The notes beneath the pieces are model-generated. The model was not told the origin of the DNA and did not search any database. It was given only the letters and a program-made list of their open reading frames with translations. Positions 16,830-26,517 of a DNA stretch of 64,000 nt are shown in pieces. This DNA comes from Streptococcus parapneumoniae (GTDB taxonomy: Bacteria; Bacillota; Bacilli; Lactobacillales; Streptococcaceae): positions 1,566,501 to 1,630,500 of the forward strand of contig NZ_AP026968.1 in assembly GCF_037076355.1 (NCBI RefSeq), given 5' to 3'. Position 1 is the stretch's first letter; every line of letters starts with the position of its first letter. Both the position numbers and the translations under genes were made by a program.

Positions 16830-18605
16830 TTATTTAATTGCGCGTGATTGCAATCCTTCTTCTTCCAAGAAGAGACGGAATGGTACGAGTTCTTCTGCTT
16901 CGTATTTTTCTTTGAAGGCTTTGATTGCTTCTTCTGAGTAAAGTTTTGGATCCAATTCAAGTACTTCTACTGGAAGTGGACGGTGTTGACTGATGCGAGC
17001 ATCGATAACAACAGTTTTACCTTCTTTGTTCAATTTAACAGCTTCTGCAACAACTGCATCGATGTCTTCGATACGGTCAACTGTAAATCCAACAGCTCCT
17101 TGCGCTTCAGCGATTTTCGCATAGTCAGCATTAGGGAAGTCACAACCAAACAAGTGTTTGTTTGTGTCTTCGTATTTGTCCTTGATGAAGGCATATTTAC
17201 CATTTGAGAAGACAACGTTGATAACTGGAAGGTCGTATTGAACGTTTGTGATAACGTCTGGGTAGCACATGTTGAATGCACCGTCACCCATGATGTTCCA
17301 TACTTGGCGATCTGGATTGTCTTTCTTAGCAGCGATACCACCAGGAAGTGCAATACCCATTGTCGCAAAGAGTGGAGATGTACGCCACATGTTCTTAGGT
17401 GTCATGTGAAGGTGACGAGTAGATGTTTGAGTAGTGTCACCTACGTCGATTGAGTAGATAGCGTCTTGATCAGCATGTTTGTTGATTGCATTGTAAACTT
17501 GGTACAATTGCAATTCACCCTCAGTTTTACCTTCGAGTTTGTTCATGTAATCACGCCAGTTTTGGTTGTTCTTAACGTTTGCACGCCACCATGGAGTAGA
17601 TTCAACTGGGTTCACTTTGTCAAGGATAGCTTTAGCTGCTTGACCTGCGTCACCAAGGATTGAAGCGTCAAGGGCGTGACGTTTACCAAGTTTGTAAGGG
17701 TCAATATCAACTTGGATGAATTTTTCAGTGTTCTTGAATGCTTCGTAAACTTCAGCAAATGGGAAGTTTGAACCAAGGAAAAGAACTGTGTCTGCTTCAA
17801 AGACCACTTCGTTGGCTGGTTTCCAACCAACACGGTAAGCAGAACCTGTCAAACCTTCATAGTTCCATTCGAAAGCTTCAAAGTTTTTACCAGTTGTGAT
17901 GATTGGTGCTTTGATTTTACGTGACAATTCAGTAATCACTTCACCAGCTTTAACACCACCGTAACCAGCATAGATAACTGGACGTTCAGCATTGTTCAAG
18001 ATTTCAACAGCTTTGTCGATTTCAACTTCGTTCAAAGCAGGAGCGATGAATGAACGTTCGTATGAACCTGAACCGTAGTATGAGTTTTCATCGATTTCTT
18101 GGAAACCGAAGTTTACTGGGATTTCAACAACAGCTGGACCTTTTTTAGAAACTGCAGCACGGCAAGCTTCGTCGATTACTTTTGGCAATTGCTCAGCGTA
18201 AGCTACACGTTTGTTGTATACAGCGATACCGTTGTACATTGGGTTTTGGTTCAATTCTTGGAAAGCATCCATGTTCAATTCGTTAACTGGACGTGATCCA
18301 AGGATCGCTAGGAATGGAGTGTTATCCATAGCTGCATCGTAAACACCGTTAATCAAGTGAGTCGCACCTGGACCACCTGAACCAACTGCAACCCCGATTG
18401 AGCCGCCGAATTTAGCTTGCATAACCGCTGCAAGAGCACCTGTTTCTTCGTGGCGAACTTGCAAGAAGCGGATATCTTTGTCTTCAGCCAAAGCGTCCAT
18501 CAATGAGCTGAGTGTTCCTGATGGGATACCGTAGATTGTATCTACGCCCCATGTTTTCAATACGTTAAGCATTGCTGCAGATGCAGTAATTTTCCCTTGA
18601 GTCAT
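16830..18605 (-). CDS. spxB: Pyruvate oxidase
   Basis: Thiamin diphosphate/FAD enzyme of 591 residues: pyruvate + phosphate + O2 gives acetyl phosphate, CO2 and H2O2. N-terminal ThDP pyrimidine domain ([15 protein letters not shown], with [17 protein letters not shown]), central FAD domain ([13 protein letters not shown]), C-terminal ThDP diphosphate motif [14 protein letters not shown] (about 437-450). It is the main source of pneumococcal peroxide and needs the thiamin salvaged by the genes to the right. It works metabolically with LctO in this window. The start has an AAGGAGAG ribosome binding site. A cre-like site lies in the leader. Confidence 0.97.
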   Translation of the reverse strand: MTQGKITASAAMLNVLKTWGVDTIYGIPSGTLSSLMDALAEDKDIRFLQVRHEETGALAAVMQAKFGGSIGVAVGSGGPGATHLINGVYDAAMDNTPFLAILGSRPVNELNMDAFQELNQNPMYNGIAVYNKRVAYAEQLPKVIDEACRAAVSKKGPAVVEIPVNFGFQEIDENSYYGSGSYERSFIAPALNEVEIDKAVEILNNAERPVIYAGYGGVKAGEVITELSRKIKAPIITTGKNFEAFEWNYEGLTGSAYRVGWKPANEVVFEADTVLFLGSNFPFAEVYEAFKNTEKFIQVDIDPYKLGKRHALDASILGDAGQAAKAILDKVNPVESTPWWRANVKNNQNWRDYMNKLEGKTEGELQLYQVYNAINKHADQDAIYSIDVGDTTQTSTRHLHMTPKNMWRTSPLFATMGIALPGGIAAKKDNPDRQVWNIMGDGAFNMCYPDVITNVQYDLPVINVVFSNGKYAFIKDKYEDTNKHLFGCDFPNADYAKIAEAQGAVGFTVDRIEDIDAVVAEAVKLNKEGKTVVIDARISQHRPLPVEVLELDPKLYSEEAIKAFKEKYEAEELVPFRLFLEEEGLQSRAIK

Positions 18606-18658
18606 AGTGATAACTCTCCTTCAATTTTTTTAGACTTGGAGAATACGATTACATAGAA

Positions 18659-18674
18659 TTGGAAACGTTCTCCA
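18659..18674. promoter_or_regulatory. CcpA cre site upstream of spxB
   Basis: TTGGAAACGTTCTCCA differs from the cre consensus WTGNAANCGNWNNCWW at one position and lies 55-70 bp before the spxB ATG. It is part of the longer palindrome TTGGAAACGTTCTCCAA. CcpA control of spxB is known in pneumococcus. Confidence 0.78.
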
Positions 18675-18811
18675 AATTTTTACTATTCCACTGTATCATA
18701 TTTATGCTGACTTTTCTAAAAATCTGCTCAAAACTCTCTATTCTCTATTCTAATACAGTTTTGAAAGTGCTGTCATTCCTGTTTTATAACAAAGAAATCT
18801 AGTCATTACTT

Positions 18812-21055
18812 TTAGTCTATTTTAGTAAAGTTTAAGAGAAGAGAACTGGTCAGAACAGATACAGAACTAAAGGCCATAGCTAGACCTGCTAATTCTGGAT
18901 TGAGAGCCAGTCCAACACCTGAAAAGACTCCTGCTGCAATCGGAATTCCGACGACATTGTAGATAAAGGCCCAGAAAAGATTGAGCAGAATACGATGAAA
19001 AGTTTTCTTACTCATATCAAAGGCACGAACCACTCCTAAAAGATTATTGGTTGTCAACACTAAATCTGCTGACTCGATGGCAATATCTGTTCCAGCTCCC
19101 ATAGCAATCCCCACATCTGCTACACTGAGAGCAGGAGCGTCATTGATACCATCCCCAACAAAGGCTACTTTTCCAGTCGCTTGTAGTTTATGGATTTCAT
19201 GGGCTTTTTCTTCTGGTAAGACACCTGCAATGACCTCTTCGATTCCGATCTGATCGGCAATAGCACGCGCCACACCTGCATTGTCTCCTGTCAGCATGAC
19301 TGTTTTAAGACCTCGTTTTTTCAACTGACTGATGGCAAGCTTAGCATTTTCCTTAGGGATATCTTGCAAAGCAAGCAAGCCTTTGATTTCATTGTCCACA
19401 GCCAAAAACACAACTGTCTTAGCTTCTTTTTCCAGTTCTTCTAGTTTATCTTGATAAGTGCTAGAAATATCCATGCCATCCAGCATTTTAGCATTTCCAA
19501 GTAAAACTTGTTTTCCATTGATTTTCCCTGAAACACCTTTTCCGTGCAAGGCTTGGAAATTTTCCACAGTGTGAAGCACAAGTCCAGTTTCAGTCGCTCG
19601 CTTAACAATAGCCTCAGCCAGTGGGTGTTGAGAAGCTTCTTCCAAGGAAGCTGCCAATCCAAGCACTTCTACTTCGTCGCCGATGATATCTGTGACCACA
19701 GGTTTCCCTTCTGTTAAAGTCCCTGTTTTATCAAAGACAAGAGTTTGAACTTTCTGGATTTCCTGTAGAACCATTCCATTTTTTAGGAGAACTCCCATCT
19801 TGGCACTGCGTCCTGTCCCCACCATAAGGGCTGTCGGTGTTGCAAGTCCCAATGCACAAGGACAGGCGATAATCAAAACCGCCACTCCGTAGAGAAGCGA
19901 AGACACAAAGCTCGCTCCAAGCACGACTACACTATCCCTGAGCAAGACGAACCAAATCCAAAAGGTCACAATCCCTAAAATGACAACTGCTGGGACAAAA
20001 ATGCCTGAAATTTTATCCGTCAAGTCCTGAATCGGCGCACGACTGGTCTGAGCTTTCTTCACAAAATCGACAATCTGAGCCAAAACAGTCTCTGAACCAA
20101 CTTTTTCTGCTCTAAAAACAAGTGTTCCACTGTTATTAATGGTTGAACCAATGACGGTATCTCCAACTGTCTTGTCCACTGGTAGGCTCTCACCTGTCAC
20201 CATGGATTCATCAATACTGGACACACCTTCGACTACAACACCATCAACAGCAATCTTTTCACCGGGACGCACTCGAATCAGGTCACCTACCTTGACTTGC
20301 TCCAAAGGGACTTGAACATAGTTATCCTCACGCAAGACTTCTGCAGTTTTAGCCTGCAAGTCAAGTAATTTCTCCACAGCTTGGGAAGTATTTTTCCGCA
20401 TTTTCTCCTCAAAAACGGCTCCCATAAGAACGAAGAAGAAGATAAATGCAGCACTTTCAAAGTAAACGGGGAGGCCAGCGAAGAGGGCAACTAAGCTATA
20501 GAAATAGGCCACTAGGGTTCCCAGAGCAACCAAGGTATCCATGTTGGCATTGTGCTTTTTAAAACTAGCCCAAGCACTTTGGATATAAGGACCACCTGCT
20601 ACTAGCATAATCGGTGTTGTGGCTAAAAAGGTGCCCCAACGCATGACTTGGTGACTAATTCCTCCTGTCGACATCCCAATCATGAGAATCACAAGAGGCA
20701 CAGTAAAGATACTAGTAATCCAAAAACGCTGTAAAAGTGATAGAGATTTTCGAGTCTTCTCAACTACGGTATAACTCCCCTTTTGCATCTTCATGCCACA
20801 AGAAAATTCATGTTGGCCTAATTCTTGAGGTGTAAAACGAATGACTTTCTCCTCATCCACGCCGATTGGTTCCAAGATGCCTTCTTCTTCAAAAAGAATT
20901 TCCTTATAACAGTTTGAAGGAGTAGCACGATGAAAGATAATCTCAGCAGGAACTCCTTTTTGCAGTTGAATGTGGGCTGGATGGTAGCCTTTGTCTGCCG
21001 TGATACGGATTTTTTGAACACCATTTTCAAGACTTGCTTTTACAATTTCAGTCAT
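18812..21055 (-). CDS. copA: Copper-exporting P1B-type ATPase
   Basis: Membrane pump of 747 residues that expels Cu(I) using ATP. The N-terminal 100 residues are a cupredoxin-like domain ending [10 protein letters not shown] instead of the usual CxxC ferredoxin-type domain, as in pneumococcal CopA. P-type motifs follow in order: TGES in the actuator domain, CPC in [17 protein letters not shown], the phosphorylation site DKTGTLTEG, the SQHPLAEA His-Pro motif, and [10 protein letters not shown]. Eight transmembrane segments are expected. Last gene of copY-cupA-copA. Confidence 0.96.
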   Translation of the reverse strand: MTEIVKASLENGVQKIRITADKGYHPAHIQLQKGVPAEIIFHRATPSNCYKEILFEEEGILEPIGVDEEKVIRFTPQELGQHEFSCGMKMQKGSYTVVEKTRKSLSLLQRFWITSIFTVPLVILMIGMSTGGISHQVMRWGTFLATTPIMLVAGGPYIQSAWASFKKHNANMDTLVALGTLVAYFYSLVALFAGLPVYFESAAFIFFFVLMGAVFEEKMRKNTSQAVEKLLDLQAKTAEVLREDNYVQVPLEQVKVGDLIRVRPGEKIAVDGVVVEGVSSIDESMVTGESLPVDKTVGDTVIGSTINNSGTLVFRAEKVGSETVLAQIVDFVKKAQTSRAPIQDLTDKISGIFVPAVVILGIVTFWIWFVLLRDSVVVLGASFVSSLLYGVAVLIIACPCALGLATPTALMVGTGRSAKMGVLLKNGMVLQEIQKVQTLVFDKTGTLTEGKPVVTDIIGDEVEVLGLAASLEEASQHPLAEAIVKRATETGLVLHTVENFQALHGKGVSGKINGKQVLLGNAKMLDGMDISSTYQDKLEELEKEAKTVVFLAVDNEIKGLLALQDIPKENAKLAISQLKKRGLKTVMLTGDNAGVARAIADQIGIEEVIAGVLPEEKAHEIHKLQATGKVAFVGDGINDAPALSVADVGIAMGAGTDIAIESADLVLTTNNLLGVVRAFDMSKKTFHRILLNLFWAFIYNVVGIPIAAGVFSGVGLALNPELAGLAMAFSSVSVLTSSLLLNFTKID

Positions 21056-21064
21056 ATCATTCTC

Positions 21065-21436
21065 CTATTCTACAATCATCTTGCCGTGCATCATATTCAT
21101 GCCACAAGAGAAACCATACTCTCCAGCCTGCTCAGGCGTGATTTCCACTACATACTCTTCACCCATTGGCAGGTCCGCATGTACACCAAAATCTGGAAAA
21201 ACAATTTGGTCCAGACAGGGTGAAGGATCCTTACGGTCAAAGACAATGCGGGCTGGTACTGATTTCTTGAGGATAATCAACTCAGGCGTATAGCCTCCCA
21301 TGACTTCCACTCGAATCTCTTGGTAGCCGTTTTTTTGCTGGGCCTTTTGTCCAGATTTTTCAGGCTTTTTGAAAAACCAAAACAAGATAAACGCGATAAG
21401 GGCAATACAAATAATGGTTACAATACTATTTAACAT
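21065..21436 (-). CDS. cupA: Membrane-anchored copper chaperone CupA
   Basis: Protein of 123 residues with one N-terminal transmembrane helix (residues 4-24), a Lys/Gln-rich linker and a cupredoxin-like domain ending FSCGMNMMHGKMIVE. The Cys and Met residues of this end bind Cu(I). The C-terminal domain resembles the N-terminal domain of CopA, and the chaperone hands copper to it. It starts 10 nt after copY, with a GGAGACGTC ribosome binding site, and ends 10 nt before copA. Confidence 0.93.
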   Translation of the reverse strand: MLNSIVTIICIALIAFILFWFFKKPEKSGQKAQQKNGYQEIRVEVMGGYTPELIILKKSVPARIVFDRKDPSPCLDQIVFPDFGVHADLPMGEEYVVEITPEQAGEYGFSCGMNMMHGKMIVE

Positions 21437-21446
21437 GACGTCTCCT

Positions 21447-21842
21447 TTACATACAATTACATTTTACTTCTGTTACAGCGCTTGATTTCTTCTCAGAAAT
21501 CACAGCTTCCAAGTCTTCCAAATCAGCCAGAGTAAAATCACATTCAGCAATCAAATCAGCCAACAAGTTCTTAATCCTACGGGAACAAACCTTGTCTTTA
21601 ATATCTTGGACAAGTAAATCTCGACTTTGATCCAAAGTTAAAAGGGCTGAATAGACAAAGGACTTGCCTTCTTTTTTCCTTGTCAGACACTCTTTCTCAA
21701 CCAAACGAGCCAAGAGAGTTTGAATGGTTGACTTGGACCAGTCGAACCGCTCCGCCAGAACCCTGATCAAATCTGAACTGGTCTGCTCCCCCTGCATCCA
21801 AATAATCTTCATGACCTGCCATTCTGCATCTGAAATCTGCAT
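21447..21842 (-). CDS. copY: Copper-responsive repressor CopY (BlaI/MecI-like)
   Basis: Repressor of 131 residues with an N-terminal winged helix (MQISDAEWQVMKIIW, SKSTIQTLLARLVEK) and a C-terminal metal site CNCM, a shortened form of the CxCxxxxCxC motif of other CopY proteins; upstream Cys residues (KVCSRR, AECDF) may contribute. Two adjacent ATGs follow the GGAGG ribosome binding site. I chose the second (21842), which gives the usual MQISDAEW start. First gene of the cop operon, controlled by its own product. Confidence 0.93.
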   Translation of the reverse strand: MQISDAEWQVMKIIWMQGEQTSSDLIRVLAERFDWSKSTIQTLLARLVEKECLTRKKEGKSFVYSALLTLDQSRDLLVQDIKDKVCSRRIKNLLADLIAECDFTLADLEDLEAVISEKKSSAVTEVKCNCM

Positions 21843-21858
21843 CATCACACCTCCAAAA

Positions 21859-21912
21859 TCTACATTTGTCAATTACAGTTATTAGTATACTTCAAAAATC
21901 TACATTCGTCAA
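21859..21912 (-). promoter_or_regulatory. cop promoter with two CopY operators
   Basis: On the minus strand, -35 TTGACG (21912-21907), 17-bp spacer, -10 TATACT (21889-21884). GACAAATGTAGA (21870-21859) matches the cop box KACANNYGTAKM fully. GACGAATGTAGA (21910-21899) has one mismatch and overlaps the -35. The pair brackets the start of transcription. Confidence 0.9.
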
Positions 21913-22006
21913 TCATAAAATCAATCTTTTTGTCGAAAAATAGGATTTTAATCATTTGAAAAGCGATTTGCAGTCAAATATTACTATATAAACAATAAAA
22001 ATATGC

Positions 22007-22012
22007 TATACT
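22007..22012 (+). promoter_or_regulatory. Extended -10 promoter of thiD
   Basis: TGCTATACT (22004-22012), with transcription start expected near 22019, just before the TPP aptamer. Confidence 0.65.
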
Positions 22013-22030
22013 AAAGAAAAAAGAAAACAA

Positions 22031-22111
22031 CCACTAGGGGTGCGTAAAGCTGAGATTAACGACTGTTAGACCCTTTGACTCAATCTAGGTAATGCTAGCT
22101 GATGGAAGTGG
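22031..22111 (+). ncRNA. TPP riboswitch (THI element) of thiD
   Basis: Closing stem CCACT/AGTGG, then the conserved blocks GGGGTGC, GCTGAGA, ACCCTTTGA and TAGGTAATGCTAGC-GATGGAAGTG of the thiamin diphosphate aptamer. About 95 nt of leader follow before the thiD ATG without an obvious U-run terminator. Control of translation through the GGGAGG site at 22195-22200 is therefore the more likely mode. Confidence 0.93.
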
Positions 22112-22206
22112 AAATGATAATGGGGACTAGCAGTCTTCTATTGCCTTCCTGAAACAGATTAGCTTGTTCTTAAGAATACAAACTTCAGTTGGTTGGGAGG
22201 TTTTAG

Positions 22207-22998
22207 ATGACTTATTTACCCGTTGCTTTGACCATTGCAGGAACTGACCCAAGTGGCGGTGCTGGCGTTATGGCTGATTTAAAGTCATTCCAAGCGAGAG
22301 ATGTCTATGGAATGGCCGTTGTGACTAGCCTTGTTGCTCAAAATACCAGAGGTGTTCAGCTAATCGAGCACGTTTCTCCTCAAATGTTGGAAGCCCAATT
22401 GGACAGTGTCTTTTCTGATATTCCACCTCAGGCTGTAAAAACTGGGATGTTGGCAACTACCGAAATCATGGAAATCATCCAACCCTATCTTAAAAAACTG
22501 GATTGTCCCTATGTCCTTGATCCTGTTATGGTTGCTACAAGTGGAGATGCCTTGATCGACTCAGTTGCTAGAGACTATCTCAAAACAAACTTACTACCTC
22601 TAGCAACGATTATTACGCCAAATCTTCCTGAGGCAGAAGAGATTGTTGGTTTTTCAATCCATGATCCTGAAGACATGCAGCGTGCTGGTCGCCTAATTTT
22701 AAAAGAATTTGGTCCTCAGTCTGTCGTCATCAAAGGTGGGCATCTCGAAGGCGGTGCCAAGGATTTCCTCTTTACCAAGGATGACCAATTTTTCTGGGAA
22801 AGCCCAAGAATTCAAACCTGTCACACCCATGGTACTGGATGTACCTTTGCTGCAGTAATTACGGCTGAACTAGCCAAGGGCAAGACTCTCTATCAGGCAG
22901 TTGATAAGGCCAAGGCCTTTATTACGAAAGCCATCCAAGATGCTCCGCAACTCGGTCATGGTTCTGGCCCAGTCAACCATACAACTTTTAAAGATTAA
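22207..22998 (+). CDS. thiD: Hydroxymethylpyrimidine/phosphomethylpyrimidine kinase
   Basis: Enzyme of 263 residues phosphorylating HMP to HMP-P and HMP-PP, the pyrimidine branch of thiamin synthesis. Ribokinase-like fold with N-terminal TIAGTDPSGGAGVMADLK (about 10-27) and the C-terminal catalytic region HTHGTGCTFAAVITAELAKG (about 203-222). Length is normal. It is the only plus-strand gene of the thiamin region and stands alone behind its TPP riboswitch. Its product feeds the two ThiE enzymes encoded to the right. Confidence 0.95.
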   Translation: MTYLPVALTIAGTDPSGGAGVMADLKSFQARDVYGMAVVTSLVAQNTRGVQLIEHVSPQMLEAQLDSVFSDIPPQAVKTGMLATTEIMEIIQPYLKKLDCPYVLDPVMVATSGDALIDSVARDYLKTNLLPLATIITPNLPEAEEIVGFSIHDPEDMQRAGRLILKEFGPQSVVIKGGHLEGGAKDFLFTKDDQFFWESPRIQTCHTHGTGCTFAAVITAELAKGKTLYQAVDKAKAFITKAIQDAPQLGHGSGPVNHTTFKD

Positions 22999-23001
22999 GA
23001 A

Positions 23002-23043
23002 AAAACTCTCTAGTTCCCACTTTAAGGGAATTAGAGAGTTTTT
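23002..23043 (+). terminator. Terminator of thiD
   Basis: AAAACTCTCTA-G-TTCCC, 7-nt loop, GGGAA-T-TAGAGAGTTTTT: a long stem with U-run directly after the thiD stop. Confidence 0.9.
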
Positions 23044-23204
23044 ATACTCTTCGAAAATCTCTTCAAACTACGTCAGCTTCCATCTGCAACCTCAAAACAC
23101 TATTTTGAGCTGACTTCATCAATCTTATCTAAAACCTCAAGGCAGGGCTTTGAGCAACCTGCGGCTAGCTTCCTAGTTTGCTCTTTAATTTTCATTGAGT
23201 ATTA
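23043..23204 (+). mobile_element. Long RUP variant between thiD and thiE
   Basis: It starts TATACTCTTCGAAAATCTC and ends TTTTCATTGAGTATTA, with the core CTGCGGCTAGCTTCCTAG near the right end. At about 160 bp it is longer than the usual ~107 bp. The middle part seems to contain extra sequence related to the RUP core (AACCTCAAAACA and AACCTCAAGGCAG), as if it were a partial internal duplication. Confidence 0.8.
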
Positions 23205-23205
23205 G

Positions 23206-23838
23206 TTAGGAAATAATGTCATCCAGCTTTGATAAAAAGGCTTGGGTTTTTGCCTCAATATCTTCTGCCTGCATCAGATCGCGTACGACTGCTACTCCAG
23301 CTATACCCGTGCCGATAAGTTGGTCAATATTCTCTGAAGTCAAGCCTCCAATAGCAACTACTGGAATGGCAACCGTTTGGCAAATTGTTTTCAAGGTCGA
23401 TATCAGAGTGATGGGCGCATTTTCCTTGGTGGTAGTTGGGAAAATGGCTCCTGTACCCAAGTAATCTGCACCTGATTTCTCCGCTTCCAGAGCTCTTTTA
23501 ACCGTTTTAGCGGTGACACCGAGGATTTTGTCAGGGCCCAAGACTTGTCGGGCAACCGAAACTGGTAATTCATCATCTCCGATATGCAGACCTGCTGCAT
23601 CGACTGCAAGACAGATATCCAACCGATCATCGATTATCAAGGGTACCTGATAGGCATCTGTTATTTCCTTGACTTGTTTTGCCAGTTGATAATATTGATT
23701 GGTTGTGAGATTTTTTTCTCGTAATTGGACTATGGTAACCCCTGAACGGCAGGCTGTCTCAACCTTTTCAAGAAAGCTTTCCACGGAATCTTGATAGCGA
23801 TTGGTTACCAGATATAGTCTAAGTGCTTCTCTATTCAT
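23206..23838 (-). CDS. thiE: Thiamin-phosphate synthase, second copy (ThiE2)
   Basis: Joins HMP-PP and thiazole phosphate to thiamin phosphate. Protein of 210 residues with a TIM-barrel TenI/ThiE pattern: VQLREKN (about 38), [10 protein letters not shown] (about 68), [10 protein letters not shown] (about 85), [16 protein letters not shown] (about 127) and AIGGL near the C-terminus. I start at 23838 (MNREALR); an ATG six bases earlier lies directly against the AAAGGAG site. It overlaps the end of thiM. Last gene of the ykoE operon. A second, divergent thiE lies at 28920. Confidence 0.94.
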   Translation of the reverse strand: MNREALRLYLVTNRYQDSVESFLEKVETACRSGVTIVQLREKNLTTNQYYQLAKQVKEITDAYQVPLIIDDRLDICLAVDAAGLHIGDDELPVSVARQVLGPDKILGVTAKTVKRALEAEKSGADYLGTGAIFPTTTKENAPITLISTLKTICQTVAIPVVAIGGLTSENIDQLIGTGIAGVAVVRDLMQAEDIEAKTQAFLSKLDDIIS

Positions 23839-24634
23839 AAACATCTCCTTTGATGGCATCTAACCAGTTTTTATCTCTTCTTAGAAGCGAAAGCTGATTG
23901 AGTACTCGGTAACGAAATTCTTCCAATCCCATTCCTTGAACAACTATTCTCTCAGCAGCAATGTTAAGATAAGAGACTGCTAAGCAAGAAGCTTCAAAAC
24001 CAGTCTTTCCTTGGCTGAGAAAAACGGCTGTTAAGGCTCCAACCAAATCTCCTGTCCCTGTTATCCAGTCTAATTCTGCACAGCCATTTCCCAGTACAGC
24101 AACTTGATTCTCCGAAACGATGAGATCTCTGGAGCCTGTGACTAAGAATGATATACCAGGATAGGTCTGACACCAGTCTTTCAAGACTTGAAGTAAATCC
24201 TCAGTTTCTTGGTCTTTAGCACTCGCATCGACCCCAACGCCGTGATGTTTTAATCCAACAAGACTTCGAATTTCTGACATGTTTCCTTTAAGGACCGTAG
24301 GTCTATAGTCTAAAAGGTCTTTAACTAAGCTCTTACGAATGGGCGACGCTGATACACCAACCGCATCTACTACCATTGGGAGAGAAACTTGAGTTGCATA
24401 AGAAGCTGCCATGCGGATTGCTTTTTCCTTCTCAGCTGACAAATGCCCTAAATTGATGAAGAGAGCCTGGCTTTGCTTAGTAAAATCAAGAACCTCACGG
24501 GGATCATCTGCCATGACAGGTTTGCATCCCAGAGCCAAAATCCCATTTGCCAGCATCTCACAAGAAATCTCATTGGTAATACAGTGAATGAGGGAACTAG
24601 AGCCTATAGGAAAAGGGTTTGTAAATGCCTGCAT
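23831..24634 (-). CDS. thiM: Hydroxyethylthiazole kinase, second copy (ThiM2)
   Basis: Salvages the thiazole moiety by phosphorylating hydroxyethylthiazole. Protein of 267 residues with ribokinase-like motifs: [20 protein letters not shown] (about 18-37), [13 protein letters not shown] (about 92-104), [12 protein letters not shown] (about 118-129) and the active-site [14 protein letters not shown] (about 191-204). In many ThiM proteins this site reads GTGCL or GSGCxLGA. Here Asp replaces Cys, as in a subset of the family. One-base overlap with thiW and eight-base overlap with thiE. Confidence 0.93.
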   Translation of the reverse strand: MQAFTNPFPIGSSSLIHCITNEISCEMLANGILALGCKPVMADDPREVLDFTKQSQALFINLGHLSAEKEKAIRMAASYATQVSLPMVVDAVGVSASPIRKSLVKDLLDYRPTVLKGNMSEIRSLVGLKHHGVGVDASAKDQETEDLLQVLKDWCQTYPGISFLVTGSRDLIVSENQVAVLGNGCAELDWITGTGDLVGALTAVFLSQGKTGFEASCLAVSYLNIAAERIVVQGMGLEEFRYRVLNQLSLLRRDKNWLDAIKGDVYE

Positions 24635-25158
24635 CAGTCTATCCTTTCAGCAAAGAAATATCCCTGCACTTTTTTAAAGAATTCCTGCTTGATTAAAAAT
24701 CGAAAGGCAATAAAGGAAATCGCTGTACCAATCAAGGTCGCTCCGAAAAATCGAGGCGTGTAGATAAACCAGCTAAGCTTAGCAGCCGATCCTGTAAAGA
24801 GTACCATAACAGGATAGGAAACAATAGAACCAATAATACCTGTTCCCAAAATTTCTCCTAGAGCGGAATAATGAAATTTTCGACCATACTTATAAAAGAA
24901 ACCTGCAAGGAGGGCTCCAAAAGTCGCTCCTGTGAGAGCTAAAGGTGGAATCCCTTGAGTAGTCATACGGATAAAGGCTGTCACTGTAGCCATAACCAAA
25001 GCATAAACAGGTCCCATCATGATTCCAGCTAGAATATTGACTACACTGGACATCGGTGCCATTCCCTCAATTCGAAAGATAGGCGTAAGGACTACATCAA
25101 GGGCAATCATCATAGATAAAATGGTTAATTTGTGAACTTGTAGTTGGTGTTTTCTCAT
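24634..25158 (-). CDS. thiW: ThiW-family thiazole transporter substrate component
   Basis: Membrane protein of 174 residues with five to six hydrophobic helices. The start [20 protein letters not shown] resembles S components of energy-coupling factor transporters, and the family (ThiW) is regularly found behind TPP riboswitches next to thiM. It probably imports the thiazole precursor using a shared ECF module. It lies between tenA and thiM in the operon, fitting thiazole salvage. Confidence 0.85.
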   Translation of the reverse strand: MRKHQLQVHKLTILSMMIALDVVLTPIFRIEGMAPMSSVVNILAGIMMGPVYALVMATVTAFIRMTTQGIPPLALTGATFGALLAGFFYKYGRKFHYSALGEILGTGIIGSIVSYPVMVLFTGSAAKLSWFIYTPRFFGATLIGTAISFIAFRFLIKQEFFKKVQGYFFAERID

Positions 25159-25162
25159 ATTC

Positions 25163-25855
25163 CTATTCTTCTCCTTTTTCTAAAGACTGTAAATCGCTCT
25201 TCCATGTCTGGTGTTGGTAAGCCATCTCCCAAAACTTGGCTTCCATGTGAACACTGATGTGGAAGGCATCTAGCATTTTTTTCTTGTCTGTCTCGTCACT
25301 TTCTCGATAGAGCTGATTGACCAGCGCTCCCTCCTCTCTGATCTGTTGCTCTAACTCATCCGTAATATAAGTTTCAATCCATTGTTGGTAGAGAGGATTT
25401 GGTGATGGTTTAAGATTAAGTGATTTCCCTATATCATGGTATAACCAAGGACAAGGAAGCAAACTTGCAAAAGCGATGGCTAAGTTTGGCTCTGCAAATT
25501 GACGATAAATGTGCGAAATGTAATGATAACAAGTTGGAGCGATTGGATGTTGCTCCATTTCCTGGTCGCTGATTTCCAATTCCTTGAAAAATTGTTGGCG
25601 GATAAATAACTCACCCTCCACTAAACTCTGAGCATTTTGTTTCAAGAGTCTTTTCATCTCTTGGTTTGAAGTCTTATCAGCCAAAAGGTGATAGATTTCT
25701 GAGAAGGCCTTCAGATAGTAGGCATCCTGAATCAGGTAATAGCGGAAAATGGCAGGTTCTAAATTTCCCTCTTGCAACTGTAAAACAAAGGGATGATGAA
25801 AGGAAGCCTGCCAAGCTTCCTTGGATAATTCCATCGCAATATCTGTAAATTCCAT
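25163..25855 (-). CDS. tenA: TenA-family aminopyrimidine aminohydrolase, Cys type
   Basis: Protein of 230 residues of the TenA/thiaminase II family, which frees HMP from amino-HMP or degraded thiamin. The catalytic cysteine region is visible as LLPCPWLYHDIG (about 140-151), so this is the Cys-type TenA. The start at 25855 (MEFTDIAM) follows AAAGGAG. A longer frame upstream runs into ykoC and is not used. It starts 11 nt after the ykoC stop. Compare the second TenA at 30463, which lacks this cysteine. Confidence 0.92.
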   Translation of the reverse strand: MEFTDIAMELSKEAWQASFHHPFVLQLQEGNLEPAIFRYYLIQDAYYLKAFSEIYHLLADKTSNQEMKRLLKQNAQSLVEGELFIRQQFFKELEISDQEMEQHPIAPTCYHYISHIYRQFAEPNLAIAFASLLPCPWLYHDIGKSLNLKPSPNPLYQQWIETYITDELEQQIREEGALVNQLYRESDETDKKKMLDAFHISVHMEAKFWEMAYQHQTWKSDLQSLEKGEE

Positions 25856-25865
25856 AATAACTCCT

Positions 25866-26516
25866 TTATAAAAATAGACTGGTTTGAAGCAATAAAAAGA
25901 ACAGCAGGTAGATGAATAGTGTCCTTTGAGGAATATAAAAAGTCCGATAGCTATTCTCCACCTGTGCATGTTCGTCATATCCATGCGCCGATAAGGCTCT
26001 CAGGTAAAGATGGCGCCACCTAAAGACTGTCATCAGAACCTTGCTGTAAATCAAGGGCGACCAAAAATGCAGTTCTTGACCACGTAATAGGCAAGCTTCT
26101 TTTAGGGACTTGATTTCTTGCTGAATGAGGGGGAAGGAATTGAATACCACAATCAAGGCATAGGACCAAGAGCGTGATAGCCCCTTTTGAGCCAAGTACA
26201 AGAGAAGCTCTTTTAGTGAAATAGAGGAAATAAAGACAAGTCCGATACAAACGGTCACAAAGGCCCTCGTTCCAAGTATGACTGCCTGCGAAGCATCCCC
26301 ATGTAACTGAACTGCCCAGTAGTTGGCAAAGGATGGCAAAATGGCAATCAGAATCATCCAAACCAATACTTTAAATCGACGGCAATAGACCATAAAGAGA
26401 ATACAGAATGCGACTACCGAAAGATTCAGAGCAATCGAAGGAATGAAAGATGTTTCCAAGGATAAAATCAGCAAGAAGAGACTGATAATCGGTGTCTGGG
26501 TTGCTACTTTGACCAT
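25866..26516 (-). CDS. ykoC: ECF transporter T component (YkoC-like)
   Basis: Membrane protein of 216 residues with several hydrophobic helices and the T-component coupling motifs: SLKEACLLRGQEL (about 141-153) and RALSAHGYDEHA (about 176-187). These helices connect the two ATPase sites to the substrate-binding S component. It follows the ATPase gene by one base. With YkoD and YkoE it forms a transporter predicted to import hydroxymethylpyrimidine or thiamin. Confidence 0.88.
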   Translation of the reverse strand: MVKVATQTPIISLFLLILSLETSFIPSIALNLSVVAFCILFMVYCRRFKVLVWMILIAILPSFANYWAVQLHGDASQAVILGTRAFVTVCIGLVFISSISLKELLLYLAQKGLSRSWSYALIVVFNSFPLIQQEIKSLKEACLLRGQELHFWSPLIYSKVLMTVFRWRHLYLRALSAHGYDEHAQVENSYRTFYIPQRTLFIYLLFFLLLQTSLFL

Positions 26517-26517
26517 A

